Shown in pieces: positions 51,924-60,798 of a stretch of 64,000 nucleotides of DNA. A program made the translations under genes and the position numbers. Below the pieces are notes generated by a model. It worked only from the letters and a program-made list of their open reading frames with translations, was not told the DNA's origin and searched no databases. The stretch comes from a bacterium 210917-SL.2.15 (GTDB lineage Bacteria; Bacillota; Clostridia; Oscillospirales; Oscillospiraceae), in NCBI GenBank assembly GCA_020555605.1, contig JAJCJC010000009.1:1-64000 (forward strand), given 5' to 3'. Every line of letters begins with the position of its first letter. The stretch's first letter is position 1.

Positions 51924-53147
51924 GTGAAGAAGATCCTTGTGGTTGGCGGCGGAGCTGCCGGCATTGCCGCCGCGCTCAGCGCCGCCGAGGCGGGCGGCCG
52001 TGTAACGATCCTCGAAGGGCAGAGCCGTCCCGCGAAGAAGCTGCTTGTTACCGGAAACGGCCGGTGTAACCTGGGCAACACCCGGATTGCGCCGGAGTAT
52101 TATCACACGGCCCGACCCGACCGGCTGGAAGCGCTGCTGGAGCAGATGCCGGCGACGCTGACAACAGACTTTTTCGCACACTGGGGCCTAATGACGATGG
52201 CCGATGAGGCGGGACGGCTGTACCCATACTGCCGTCAGGCCTCCATGGTGGTGGATGTACTACTGCTGGCGCTGCAGCGCTGCGGCGTTGTGATGGAAAC
52301 AGGCTGTGCGGTGACGGAGGCGCTTTGGGAGCGCGGCGCTTTTACGGTGAAAAGCAGTCAGGGCGGCAGCTGGCGGGGCGATGCGCTGATTTTGACCACC
52401 GGCGGCAAAGCCGCGCCCAAACAGAGCTTGAGCGGCGCCGGCTATGCGCTGGCGAAAGGGTTCGGCCACAGCTGTACGCCGCTGTATCCCTGCCTGACGG
52501 CGCTGCGCTGCACTCATCCGGCGCTGCGGGGACTCAAGGGGATCCGTGTGCTGTGCACTGCGGCACTGTGCTCCAACGGGCGGGAGATCGCACGGGAAGC
52601 GGGGGAACTGCAGCTGACGGAGTACGGTGTGTCCGGGATTCCCGCCATGCAGCTCTCCTGCCGCCTCGGCGCGCAGAAGGATACAGAGATTTCCGTGGAC
52701 TTTTTCCCGGATTGCAGTGCGGGCGATATGCGCACCCTGCTGAACCGCCGGGCGGCGGAGTATCCCGGCGGCGCGCTGGAGGATGTGTTTTTGGGACTGC
52801 TGCACAAGCGCATCATGTATGCACTGATGAAGGAGGCGGGGCTTTCGCCCTTGTCCCGCACGGCCCGGACACTACGCCTGGAAGAGCTGGCCCGCCTGGC
52901 GGCGCTGCTGAAGGACTGGCGTCTGCCGGTAGGAGGCCCCATGGGCTGGGAGCAGGCCCAGGTGACCGGCGGCGGGGTGGCACTGCAGGAGATCGGAGAC
53001 GATTTTCAGTCCCGCTGCTGCCCCGGACTGTATCTGGCCGGAGAAGTGCTGGACACAGTCGGAGAGTGCGGAGGTTATAACCTGCACTGGGCCTGGTGCT
53101 CCGGTATTCTGGCGGGCCGCGGGGCGGCCGGGGAGGCGGAGATATGA
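51924..53147 (+). CDS. HI0933/BaiN-family flavoprotein
   Basis: 407 residues, GTG start. FAD dinucleotide motif VVGGGAAGIAAALSAAEAGG (6-25), then LLVTGNGRCNLGN (40-52), GGKAAPKQSLSGAGYALA, and the C-terminal GLYLAGEVLDTVGECGGYNLHWAWCSG, which all define the HI0933 family. The group includes BaiN (bile-acid chemistry in gut Clostridia), but most members are uncharacterised, so the substrate is unknown. Its stop overlaps the trmO start. Confidence 0.87.
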   Translation: MKKILVVGGGAAGIAAALSAAEAGGRVTILEGQSRPAKKLLVTGNGRCNLGNTRIAPEYYHTARPDRLEALLEQMPATLTTDFFAHWGLMTMADEAGRLYPYCRQASMVVDVLLLALQRCGVVMETGCAVTEALWERGAFTVKSSQGGSWRGDALILTTGGKAAPKQSLSGAGYALAKGFGHSCTPLYPCLTALRCTHPALRGLKGIRVLCTAALCSNGREIAREAGELQLTEYGVSGIPAMQLSCRLGAQKDTEISVDFFPDCSAGDMRTLLNRRAAEYPGGALEDVFLGLLHKRIMYALMKEAGLSPLSRTARTLRLEELARLAALLKDWRLPVGGPMGWEQAQVTGGGVALQEIGDDFQSRCCPGLYLAGEVLDTVGECGGYNLHWAWCSGILAGRGAAGEAEI

Positions 53148-53869
53148 ACGAAGAGGCCAAAAACAGTGAAGCGGCGGAACAGTATGTGCTCACGGTAGTT
53201 GCCCGCATCCGCAGCGATTTTAAGACGAAATTTGGTATTCCCCGCCAGAGCGGCCTGATCGATGCGCTGACGGCGGAGGTGGTGTTTGAGCCGGAATTCC
53301 GCAATGTTGACGCCCTGCGCGGCATCGAGGGCTTTTCCCATCTGTGGCTCATTTGGCAGTTTTCTGCCGCCGTCGGGCGGTCTTGGTCGCCTACGGTGCG
53401 GCCGCCCCGGCTGGGCGGCAATACACGCATGGGCGTATTTGCTACGCGCTCGCCGTTTCGGCCCAATGCCCTGGGACTTTCCTGCGTGCGGCTGCTGGGC
53501 GTTTGTCGGGAGCAGGAGCGGGGGCATGTGCTGCATGTGGCGGGCGCTGACCTGATGGACGGCACGCCGATTTATGACATCAAACCTTATATTCCCTATG
53601 CCGACTGCCACCCGGAGGCTTCTGGCGGTTTTGCGGATCAAACGCCCCGGCGCCTTTTGCGTGTGGACTTTCCGCGTGAATGGCTCTGCCGGGTGCCGGA
53701 GAACAAACGCGCTGCGCTGCGCGCTGTGCTGGAAAACGACCCGCGCCCGTCGTATCAGCACGATGCTGGGCGGGTGTACGGCTTTGTCTTTGCCGGCTGT
53801 GAGGTGCGCTTCACAGTAGATGGGGAGATCCTCACCGTGCGCAGCGTCGAGTCGGGGGATGGAAAGTGA
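53144..53869 (+). CDS. trmO: tRNA m6t6A37 methyltransferase (TsaA/TrmO family)
   Basis: 241 residues. N-terminal TsaA beta-barrel domain: ARIRSDFKTKFGIPRQSGL, ALRGIEGFSHLWLIWQF, RPPRLGGNTRMGVFATRSPFRPNALGLS, DGTPIYDIKPYIPYAD are all diagnostic (each quoted as a landmark). It uses SAM to methylate t6A37 in threonine tRNA. ATG overlaps the previous stop. Confidence 0.87.
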   Translation: MNEEAKNSEAAEQYVLTVVARIRSDFKTKFGIPRQSGLIDALTAEVVFEPEFRNVDALRGIEGFSHLWLIWQFSAAVGRSWSPTVRPPRLGGNTRMGVFATRSPFRPNALGLSCVRLLGVCREQERGHVLHVAGADLMDGTPIYDIKPYIPYADCHPEASGGFADQTPRRLLRVDFPREWLCRVPENKRAALRAVLENDPRPSYQHDAGRVYGFVFAGCEVRFTVDGEILTVRSVESGDGK

Positions 53870-54389
53870 CCGGCGACAGGCTGGACAAAAAGACAGGAAA
53901 GGGGCGGCGAACATAGCAAAAGAGGGACTGTATTCTATCGGAAAGGCGAACAAGATCTGCAACGTGTCGCCGCGAACGCTGCGATATTATGAGGAAGTGG
54001 GACTGCTGAATCCCGACCGTATCGATGAGCGCAGCGGTTACCGCTATTACAGCGCCGAGAGTATGTATCAGGTACAGGTGATTCGCTATTTGAGCGACGA
54101 GAGTTTTTCGCTGGAAGAAATCGGCCAGATTCTGCATGAGGAGGATTTGGTGAGGCTGCGGGAGATCTTTTCCGAGAAGATTGCTTCTACCCGTCGCACC
54201 ATCGACTACTATCACCGCCGGGAGGAAAGCCTGAAAGCGTGGTATGAGTTCTTTGTGGAAGGGGAATGGATACTGCGGCACGGGGGACTTTCCCCTGCGG
54301 CCCGTTATATTCCTCGGGAGCGTTATCGTTGTTATCGATGTCGCTATGACAGCACGGAAAAGTCGACTGCTTACATCGAAGCCAATTAA
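53859..54389 (+). CDS. MerR-family regulator, C-terminally truncated
   Basis: 176 residues from the ATG at 53859, which overlaps trmO by 11 bases. An ATA at 53914 directly after a strong AAAGGGG site could be the real, non-standard start. The MerR helix-turn-helix and wing (YSIGKANKICNVSPRTLRYY...PDRIDERSGYRYYS) and dimerisation helix are intact. After about residue 150 the effector domain breaks off and reads Arg/Tyr-rich nonsense (PRERYRCYRCRYDS). Probably truncated by the same event that damaged the SMR piece. Confidence 0.65.
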   Translation: MESDRRQAGQKDRKGAANIAKEGLYSIGKANKICNVSPRTLRYYEEVGLLNPDRIDERSGYRYYSAESMYQVQVIRYLSDESFSLEEIGQILHEEDLVRLREIFSEKIASTRRTIDYYHRREESLKAWYEFFVEGEWILRHGGLSPAARYIPRERYRCYRCRYDSTEKSTAYIEAN

Positions 54390-54626
54390 AAAACGTTTTC
54401 CAAGCTGGGCGGGCCATGGTGGATGTGGGCGGTGCGGTGTATGTGCGCTTTTTCTGCTTTGGCACAGTTGAATCTCGGTATAGCTTATGCTACCTGGGGT
54501 GCAGTAGGTACGGTGGCGACGCCGGTTGCAGGGTATTTCCTGTACCGGCAGAAGATCACGAAGATTGGCCTGTTTGCGCTGGCGCTCATCATTGTCAGCA
54601 TTGTTGTGCTGAATCTGTACGGCTGA
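54390..54626 (+). pseudogene. C-terminal part of an SMR multidrug transporter
   Basis: In the MerR frame, right after its stop: KTFSKLGG, then FSALAQLNLGIAYATWGAVG (helix 3 with the SMR GIAYATWGAVG signature) and the last helix LFALALIIVSIVVLNL. About 30 N-terminal residues with the essential glutamate helix are missing. MerR regulators often control drug pumps, so the pair may once have been regulator and target. Confidence 0.7.
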
Positions 54627-54682
54627 GCGAGCGCCCCGTTTTTCGTTTTGATTCCTGTTTTAACTGTTCATAATTTTTTCTA

Positions 54683-54724
54683 GCCAAAGGGCGCCGGAGC
54701 AAATTTGCTCCGGCGCCCTTTGGC
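54683..54724. terminator. 42-bp perfect palindrome, terminator between convergent units
   Basis: Positions 54683-54703 and 54704-54724 are perfect reverse complements (core GGGCGCCGGAGC). T/A flanks are weak, but the place between convergent units fits a bidirectional terminator. Confidence 0.7.
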
Positions 54725-54767
54725 TTTGTGCGGCGGAGCTGTGCTCCTCTGGACGTGCGGTTCGGGA

Positions 54768-55610
54768 TCAAAACAGATAGAGGATTGCCAGCACCAGGGC
54801 GGCAAAGACCGCCGCTAGGGCCAGAAGCACTTTGTCCCGGCAGATGACTTCCACCGGGTCGCCGTCGGAATCGCCCTCCACTGTTAGGCTGTATTTCATG
54901 CACAGACAGATCACCAGCGGTACGGTCCATACCATGCCCTGTTCCGCACCCATGCTCCAGAGAGCGTAAAAGGTGATGGAAAGGCCCAAACTGATCTGCA
55001 TGTATTTATCGAGATATTCATAGGTGTAGTATTTGAGCACCTTGCGGGTGTCGCCCTTCTGGCGCGCCAGCTCGCCCCTGCGTTTGCCCAGTCCCAGATA
55101 AAAGGACACGGCGATGACGGTGAGGTAAAGCCAGTCGGAGATGGCGATGCCGGTGACCGCAGCGCCGAAGAGCACTCGCAGCAAAAAGCCGGACACCAGC
55201 AGGGCGATATCGAGAATGGGGACGTTTTTCAGTCCCAGGCTGTAGCCAATATTCACAATAAAATAGATGGCGAGACATAGATAGCCCTCGCTTGGGAAGC
55301 CGCACCAAAGGCCCAGTATGAGCATTACAGCCAGAAGCGCGGCCGCTTCGGCAGTGGCCCGGGCTGGAGAAACGGCGCCGCTGGCGATGGGACGGTTTTT
55401 TTTGGTGGGATGCAGCCGATCCCGCGGCGCGTCACAGATGTCGTTGATGATGTAGACCACCGAGGCGAGACAGCAGAACGCCGCAAAGCCGCACACAGCG
55501 CTTTGCAGTACCGGCGCGTCAAACAATGCGCCGCCAAAAATAAGCGGCAGGAAGATCAGCACGTTTTTCAAAGCGTGCTTTGGCCGCAGCAAACGGATGT
55601 AGTGTTTCAA
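54768..55610 (-). CDS. UbiA-family prenyltransferase (polyprenyl-phosphate phosphoribosyltransferase type)
   Basis: 280 residues from a TTG (55608-55610) that follows GGGGGGTGAG and gives the typical start (M)KHYIRLLRPKHALKN. About eight membrane helices. The first Asp motif is NDICDAPRDRLHPTKKNRP (with ASG next), and the second is in GLGKRRGELA. This form is that of decaprenyl-phosphate phosphoribosyltransferase (UbiA of the mycobacterial arabinan pathway), which makes phosphoribosyl-polyprenol. The donor and acceptor here are inferred. Confidence 0.78.
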   Translation of the reverse strand: MKHYIRLLRPKHALKNVLIFLPLIFGGALFDAPVLQSAVCGFAAFCCLASVVYIINDICDAPRDRLHPTKKNRPIASGAVSPARATAEAAALLAVMLILGLWCGFPSEGYLCLAIYFIVNIGYSLGLKNVPILDIALLVSGFLLRVLFGAAVTGIAISDWLYLTVIAVSFYLGLGKRRGELARQKGDTRKVLKYYTYEYLDKYMQISLGLSITFYALWSMGAEQGMVWTVPLVICLCMKYSLTVEGDSDGDPVEVICRDKVLLALAAVFAALVLAILYLF

Positions 55611-55614
55611 ATGC

Positions 55615-56856
55615 TCACCCCCCAATGTAGCGCAGGAGCTGAAGATACCCCGGAAGATTCAATACGATCTGACACAGCAGAAACACGGACAGGGCGATAA
55701 ACGGGATCTTGTCCCATTTTCCTGCTGGCTGTTCTTTCGAGCGCAGCAGAAGCGCTGCGATCAGAAGCTGTGCGGAAAGATGGTGCAGGGAATAGAGAAA
55801 GCCTTCTTTCAGGCCGTACTGCAATGCACCGTGCAGTAGAAGGTTGAAAATAAGCACACCCAAGGGCGCCAGCAGAAGCGGATCGCGGCGCCCTTTGATG
55901 ACGGCGGCAATCAGCACGGCGCACCAGAGCACCATGGCCGCCACGATCAGCGGCGGGGCGGAAGGGAGAAACGAAAGCGCGTCGCCGGGATAATCCCCGA
56001 AGGGGGTGGCGTTTTGCGTGTCCACAAAGAAAAAAGTGGAGCCGAAAAAAATAAAAAAGGCATAGCGCAGCATGGTGAAGAGGGGAAAATGATCGCTGTA
56101 GTTTTCTGCGCTGCCAAAGCAGACAGCCAGCGTGTCCTGAAAAAAGATGCGGCCTGCAGGAGACAGCGCTACAGCCAGGCAAAAGCATACGCCTCCCAGT
56201 ACAAGCAGTGTCAGACGCTTTTTCAGGCTCCGTGTGGATGTGGCGAATACGATGATGGCCCAGAGAAAAGCGTTGGTGATGGTCACGCCTGCGGCCAGAA
56301 CGCCCAGAAGCACTACGGCGACGGAGTTTTTTCGGCGTGCGTAGTAATAGCTCATCAGCAGGATGCAGCTGGAGTTGATATAGCTCTCGGCAATGAAGGT
56401 GTAAAAGAGGGTGGAGAAGGCCAGCGCATAGATGGCGCACAGCAGCATGGCGTCGCGCGGGCGCAGATGGTAAAATTCATCGAGAATTTTATACAGATAA
56501 AGCACTGATACCAGAGAGATACACAGCTGCAGCAGGACGATCAGCTCGTAGTGATGGCGCAGGCTGATGGGGCCGAGGATGGTGGACTCGAGGCAGGTGA
56601 ACAGCCATCCGAACACGATCAGCAGCGGGTGCTTGACAATCCGGGGAGATTCATCCATGGTGGTGGAGAAGAAATGGTTGGTGTAATAAATGTCGTCTGC
56701 GGAAAACAGGCGGTCGTTGTGCGCTCCTTCAATAGAATATAGGGGGGTTTGGCACAACAGAACGAACAGGAGGATGTAGAGCGCGCACAAAAAGGCGAAG
56801 CCGATCCATTTCGAAGAAAGCCGCGGGCGCTGTTTGTTTGCCAAATAGTGTTCCAA
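55615..56856 (-). CDS. Polytopic membrane protein, GT-C-like
   Basis: 413 residues from a TTG (56854-56856) with AAGGAG nine bases upstream. About ten membrane helices with a large first outside loop (DRLFSADDIYYTNHFFS, then ESPRIVKHPLLI). An acidic DD near the first loop is the usual catalytic position in lipid-linked GT-C sugar transferases. No family is recognised for certain. Its stop is four bases before the UbiA start, so they form one operon. Confidence 0.65.
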   Translation of the reverse strand: MEHYLANKQRPRLSSKWIGFAFLCALYILLFVLLCQTPLYSIEGAHNDRLFSADDIYYTNHFFSTTMDESPRIVKHPLLIVFGWLFTCLESTILGPISLRHHYELIVLLQLCISLVSVLYLYKILDEFYHLRPRDAMLLCAIYALAFSTLFYTFIAESYINSSCILLMSYYYARRKNSVAVVLLGVLAAGVTITNAFLWAIIVFATSTRSLKKRLTLLVLGGVCFCLAVALSPAGRIFFQDTLAVCFGSAENYSDHFPLFTMLRYAFFIFFGSTFFFVDTQNATPFGDYPGDALSFLPSAPPLIVAAMVLWCAVLIAAVIKGRRDPLLLAPLGVLIFNLLLHGALQYGLKEGFLYSLHHLSAQLLIAALLLRSKEQPAGKWDKIPFIALSVFLLCQIVLNLPGYLQLLRYIGG

Positions 56857-56986
56857 AATGATAGTCTCCTTGCTGTATTGTGTGCGGCGCTCCTGTTCCG
56901 GGGCCGCATTTGGTTGAATTTTGCATGGGTATCTGCTAAGATAAAGGGCATATGTGAAACAACAAAAACGGATGCGGGACAATGCT

Positions 56987-57571
56987 ATGAATGTATATGA
57001 TTTTGACAAAACCATCTACCGGGGCGACAGCACCATGGATTTTTGGCGCTATTGCCTGAAGCGGTACCCCAAAGCCGTCCTGGCGCTGCCGGGCACTTTG
57101 GCCGGGGCGCTGGCCTTTCGGCGGGGCTGCTGCAGCCGGGAGCAGTTTAAGGAGCGCTTTTATCAGTTTCTGGGCTTTGTGCCGGATACGGAACGGGAAG
57201 CGGAACGCTTCTGGGACCGGAATCTTTCCGGGATAGAGCCGTGGTACCGGGCACAGCAATCGGATACGGACGTGATCATTTCCGCTTCGCCGGATTTTTT
57301 GATCGGCGCGGCCTGCCGCCGCCTGGGTGTGCGCTTCCTCGCTTCGCCGGTGGATGCGCACACCGGACAGCTGTTGGGCCCGAACTGCCGGGGAGAGGAA
57401 AAAGTGCGGCGCTTCCGGGATGCTTACGGCGCGGTGGAGGTGGAACGGTTCTATTCCGATTCCCGTTCCGATGCACCTCTGGCTGCTTTGGCCCAGGAGG
57501 CATTTTTGGTGTGCCGGGGACAAGTCCTGCCCTGGTCTGCGCACAGGGAGGAAAAGGAGAGGGAAGCATGA
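56987..57571 (+). CDS. HAD-IB family phosphatase
   Basis: 194 residues. HAD motif I DFDKTIYRGDST (5-16), motif II ISAS (about 98-101), and motif III/IV GEEKVRRFRDAYG with YSDSRSDAPLA. PSP/SerB-like phosphatases of this type dephosphorylate small or lipid-linked phosphates. Divergent from the GT-C-like gene; its stop overlaps the next small transporter (ATGA). A role in removing the 5-phosphate from phosphoribosyl-polyprenol is inference from the neighbourhood. Confidence 0.8.
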   Translation: MNVYDFDKTIYRGDSTMDFWRYCLKRYPKAVLALPGTLAGALAFRRGCCSREQFKERFYQFLGFVPDTEREAERFWDRNLSGIEPWYRAQQSDTDVIISASPDFLIGAACRRLGVRFLASPVDAHTGQLLGPNCRGEEKVRRFRDAYGAVEVERFYSDSRSDAPLAALAQEAFLVCRGQVLPWSAHREEKEREA

Positions 57572-57924
57572 AAGAAAACAAACAGAATCTGCCCCTGGGT
57601 ATTGCCTTGATGCTGACGGCGTCGCTGCTCACCTGTGTGGGTCAGCTGTGCTGGAAGCTGTCGGCCTCCGGCGCGCTGGGGCTGGTGCTGGCGGGATTTG
57701 TGCTCTATGGCTGCGGCGCGCTGTTGATGGTGGTGGCCCTGCGGTTTGGGGAGCTTTCGATTCTGCACCCCATGCTGAGCGCGGGATATGTGCTCTCCAT
57801 CGTTCTGGGCGGCGTGGTGCTGGGCGAAAGCGTCACGGCGCTGAAGGCCGCAGGGGTGGCGGTGATTCTTCTGGGATTGGTGCTGCTGAGCGCGCCGGAG
57901 AAAAAGGAGGATCGGCCATGCTGA
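57568..57924 (+). CDS. Small four-helix transporter, ArnE/F-like (first)
   Basis: 118 residues, four membrane helices of the DMT/SMR fold. CVGQLCWKLSA (about 17-27) and ELSILHPMLSAGYVLSIVLG are like the ArnE/ArnF flippase subunits, which move undecaprenyl-phosphate-aminoarabinose across the membrane. Overlaps the HAD gene and the next half. Confidence 0.75.
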   Translation: MKENKQNLPLGIALMLTASLLTCVGQLCWKLSASGALGLVLAGFVLYGCGALLMVVALRFGELSILHPMLSAGYVLSIVLGGVVLGESVTALKAAGVAVILLGLVLLSAPEKKEDRPC

Positions 57925-58244
57925 TCGGAATGGCCCTTTTGATGACGCTGTTTGGTTCTCTGGGCGCGTTCTTCCTGAAAAAGGGTACCGGCGGATCTTT
58001 TAGTCTCAGCACGCTGTTGCGCAATCGCTTTTTGTACCTCGGGGGCGTGTTTTATGTGGCGGGCGCTTTGCTGAACATCGCCCTGCTGCACCGGATGGAA
58101 TATTCCGTGATTTATCCTATGACGGCAATCACGTATATCTGGACGCTGTTTCTTTCGGCCCTGTTTTTGCAGGAGAAGATCACGCTGCGCAAGCTGCTTG
58201 GCGTGGCGCTCATTGTGTTTGGCGTGTTTCTTCTGACGCGCTGA
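57918..58244 (+). CDS. Small four-helix transporter, ArnE/F-like (second)
   Basis: 108 residues, four membrane helices (LFGSLGAFFLKKG; LHRMEYSVIYPMTAITYIWT; ALIVFGVFLLTR). Overlaps the first half by seven bases; the two should form a heterodimer. A plain multidrug pump is possible, but the pairing with UbiA, HAD and GT-C-like genes favours a lipid-sugar flippase. Confidence 0.75.
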   Translation: MLIGMALLMTLFGSLGAFFLKKGTGGSFSLSTLLRNRFLYLGGVFYVAGALLNIALLHRMEYSVIYPMTAITYIWTLFLSALFLQEKITLRKLLGVALIVFGVFLLTR

Positions 58245-58255
58245 TACGGAACGTC

Positions 58256-59731
58256 TCAACCTTCGGCGTTGACCAGGACAAAAGTGATATCGTGGGGCGT
58301 TTCGTAAAAATACTCCTCGCCCATCTTTTGGGATTCCGGTTCCCACAGCCATGCGCCGTTGGGATAGCGCACGACGGTGATTTCCGTTTCGCCCCGGGCC
58401 ATGGCCTGGGCGATGGAGCAGTCCCGGACGATTTCGGCCTGATGGATGGGGAAATAGATCTGAATGTAAAAGATCCAGATGACGGCAGCGAGCACAGCGG
58501 CTGCAGCGGTTGCAGTGTGTGTCGGTCGTTTGACGTTTTCCAGAGCCGCCTGCAAAAGATTTCCGGCGGCCAGGAGCAAAAGTACGTAGGATAAAAACAG
58601 ACACCGCGGCCCGATAGGGGACACTACGGCCAACGGCGCTGCTGCGGCTGCTGCACTGAACAGGAAAAAGACTGCCCGTCGCCGCTGCAGCCCTTCCGGT
58701 ACCCAGAGCAGGCAGGAAAGCAGCAGCGTAAGTCCCCAAATCAGCGCGATGAGCACCCGGAGTTTCAGCGTGGGAGCAGGCCCCCCCAGCAGCTGCCCGG
58801 CGAGATACCACAGCGCTGCAGCGGTGATCACAGCGGCGAGTAAAACGTCGCCCCAGCGCTTTTTGCGCAGGGAGAAGAAAAAGAACAGGCACAGCGCTGC
58901 CAGGGAGAGATAAAGCACGGGGGATGTTTCGATCAGGCTTTGGAGCATATCAGGAAGATTTTCCCGCGCTGTGTTCAAAAAACCCTGCAATCCGGTTTCC
59001 ATGGTGTAGGCGTTGTCCTCATTCCCGATGGTACGGTACGCCGGGGAGAGGAACAGAAGCGCAGCCCCGAGCACACAGCCGGCGGTGTTGGAGAAAAGCA
59101 CGAAAGAGAACCGGTGCTGCTCGAAAAAGTACCAAGCTAGGAGAAGAACGGAAGCCAGCAGGGCGTACAACGTGCTGTGCTCAATGAACAGCTGGCCCGA
59201 GAAGCCCAGCAGAAAAGCGGCCAGGGCCGTGCCAGGGGCGTCACGCATCGGCTCTTTTTCAAAAACCGGCCGGGCCAGGACAAAAAAGAGCAGGGTAGTG
59301 GCCACTGGGGGTACGTAATTGAAAAAGCCGGCGGCCCAGGGATAGACTTGAGCGAACATCGCTTGAGGCAGGACCAGCAGCGCAGTGAACGACAGCAGTA
59401 CAGGAATTGGCGTCAGGCGGTTGACGTTTTTGGCGACTGCAAGGATCAGAATAAATAAAACTCCGCCGCGCAGCACGGCCCGCAGCGCGGCGTGGCCACC
59501 GGCGCAATAGGCGAGTAGGTTGCCCAGCAGGCGCGGATTGGTGGTTTGGTATTTTTCTATGAGAAGCCCTGCAAGCTCGGAGAGCGTATGCAGGTTTCGC
59601 CCTACCGTTTCCCGGTACCAGTCGTCGCCGGTGACGGGGAACAGGGCGCTCAGGGCCAGCAGGGCGGCCAGCAGCGCCGCCAGCGTGAGCAGCAGCGGAA
59701 TACGGAGCCTGGATGTATGAGACTTTGCCAT
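58256..59731 (-). CDS. DUF6056-like polytopic membrane protein
   Basis: 491 residues, about 12 membrane helices. After helix 1, DDWYRETVGRNLHTLSELAG and TNPRLLGNLLAYCAG form the first outside loop, with an Asp pair like that of GT-C enzymes. Belongs to the DUF6056 type, thought to be glycosyltransferase-like. The ATG at 59729-59731 is chosen; the frame is open further upstream. Convergent with the small transporters. Confidence 0.75.
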   Translation of the reverse strand: MAKSHTSRLRIPLLLTLAALLAALLALSALFPVTGDDWYRETVGRNLHTLSELAGLLIEKYQTTNPRLLGNLLAYCAGGHAALRAVLRGGVLFILILAVAKNVNRLTPIPVLLSFTALLVLPQAMFAQVYPWAAGFFNYVPPVATTLLFFVLARPVFEKEPMRDAPGTALAAFLLGFSGQLFIEHSTLYALLASVLLLAWYFFEQHRFSFVLFSNTAGCVLGAALLFLSPAYRTIGNEDNAYTMETGLQGFLNTARENLPDMLQSLIETSPVLYLSLAALCLFFFFSLRKKRWGDVLLAAVITAAALWYLAGQLLGGPAPTLKLRVLIALIWGLTLLLSCLLWVPEGLQRRRAVFFLFSAAAAAAPLAVVSPIGPRCLFLSYVLLLLAAGNLLQAALENVKRPTHTATAAAAVLAAVIWIFYIQIYFPIHQAEIVRDCSIAQAMARGETEITVVRYPNGAWLWEPESQKMGEEYFYETPHDITFVLVNAEG

Positions 59732-59786
59732 GACCGGCGCCTCCTTTCGTAAACCACGGTTTGGCCGCTTCGGCGGCGTCACTTAA

Positions 59787-59819
59787 CCGGCCCCGCCGCA
59801 CAACGTGCGGCGGGGCCGG
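59787..59819. terminator. Terminator of the TPR gene
   Basis: A perfect 15-bp GC-rich stem (59787-59801 with 59805-59819), loop AAC. Few T residues follow. It lies between the TPR gene and DUF6056, both on the minus strand. Confidence 0.65.
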
Positions 59820-59881
59820 AAACAGATCGAAACAAGCCCTGCGGCCACGTGCCAAAGACGGCCGCGGCGCTTTTTGGCCGG

Positions 59882-60553
59882 TCAGCCGCTGTATTTGGAA
59901 AACAGCTCCTGCATGGCTTGGAACTGGGCCAGTTTATCGGCAGCCTGGGGCTGATTCTTCAAAAAGCTGCAGGCGGAGGCAATGTGGGCTTTTGCGCTGG
60001 GCCAGTTCTGCTGTTTGGCATACAGCGCTGCCAGGTTTGCGTGGGTGACGGCGGATTCGACTGCGTGGGCGGGCAGCGCGTCCATAATAACGGCTGCGTG
60101 CAGCAGGCAGTCGGCGGCCTGGTCCAGCTGGCCCAGGTCGGAGTAGGACGCGCTCATGTTGTTATACAGGCCTGCATAGTGCTCATCCATGGGGGAGAGT
60201 TTCTCCTCATAGATTGCCTGGCACTGCCGGAACAGTTCCAGCGCCTTCTGGCTCTGGCCGGCGAAGCGGTAGGCCGTAGCGGCGTTGAGCAGTGTGGTGG
60301 CGTGGGACAGGGAACCGAGACGGTATTCCTTGCTGCACAGATCCAAAGCCTGTTCTGCTACACGGATGGCCTCTTCAAAGCGCTGCTGGGAGCGATAGAA
60401 ACCGGTCAGTTCGTTAATGATTGCAAGCGATGCGTCGGCGTCGTGCTCTTGATTAGCGATTACCATTTGAGTGAGGAGATACGGCTCCACTTGTTCGATC
60501 TGGCCTGCGGCAAACAGACCGTCCAGATGCTGATAAAATGCAGTGATGTTCAT
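59882..60553 (-). CDS. Tetratricopeptide-repeat protein
   Basis: 223 residues made of about five TPR-like helical hairpins (e.g. ALDLCSKEY..., LNAATAYRFAGQSQKALELF, GLYNNMSASYSDLGQLDQAA, HANLAALYAKQQNWPSAKAH). A protein-protein interaction scaffold in the cytoplasm; the partner is unknown. AAGGAG site before the ATG at 60553. Confidence 0.8.
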   Translation of the reverse strand: MNITAFYQHLDGLFAAGQIEQVEPYLLTQMVIANQEHDADASLAIINELTGFYRSQQRFEEAIRVAEQALDLCSKEYRLGSLSHATTLLNAATAYRFAGQSQKALELFRQCQAIYEEKLSPMDEHYAGLYNNMSASYSDLGQLDQAADCLLHAAVIMDALPAHAVESAVTHANLAALYAKQQNWPSAKAHIASACSFLKNQPQAADKLAQFQAMQELFSKYSG

Positions 60554-60647
60554 AGCGGGAAACACTCCTTCCGGGCACTTGGCCCATATTTTGTCCTTCA
60601 GGACCTATGGACTAAAAAACAACTTATTCCAAATGTATATCATGTTC

Positions 60648-60676
60648 AGTGTAGCGTATTTGCCGCGGAAATGCAA
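60648..60676 (-). promoter_or_regulatory. Promoter of the TPR gene
   Basis: On the minus strand TTGCAT (60671-60676), 17 bp, TACACT (60648-60653). Confidence 0.65.
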
Positions 60677-60699
60677 GCCCCAGAGCCCTTCCATCTCTG

Positions 60700-60738
60700 A
60701 AAAAGGGGCAGCACTGTGGAACAGTGCTGCCCCTTTGC
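60700..60738 (-). terminator. Terminator of the traX remnant
   Basis: A 15-bp stem (60702-60717 with 60721-60735) followed on the minus strand by T5. Confidence 0.8.
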
Positions 60739-60798
60739 TGCGGCATCCTGCAGAGCGGGCTGCTGCAGCGCGTTTACAGAAAAAGCTGCAGCAAAAAA

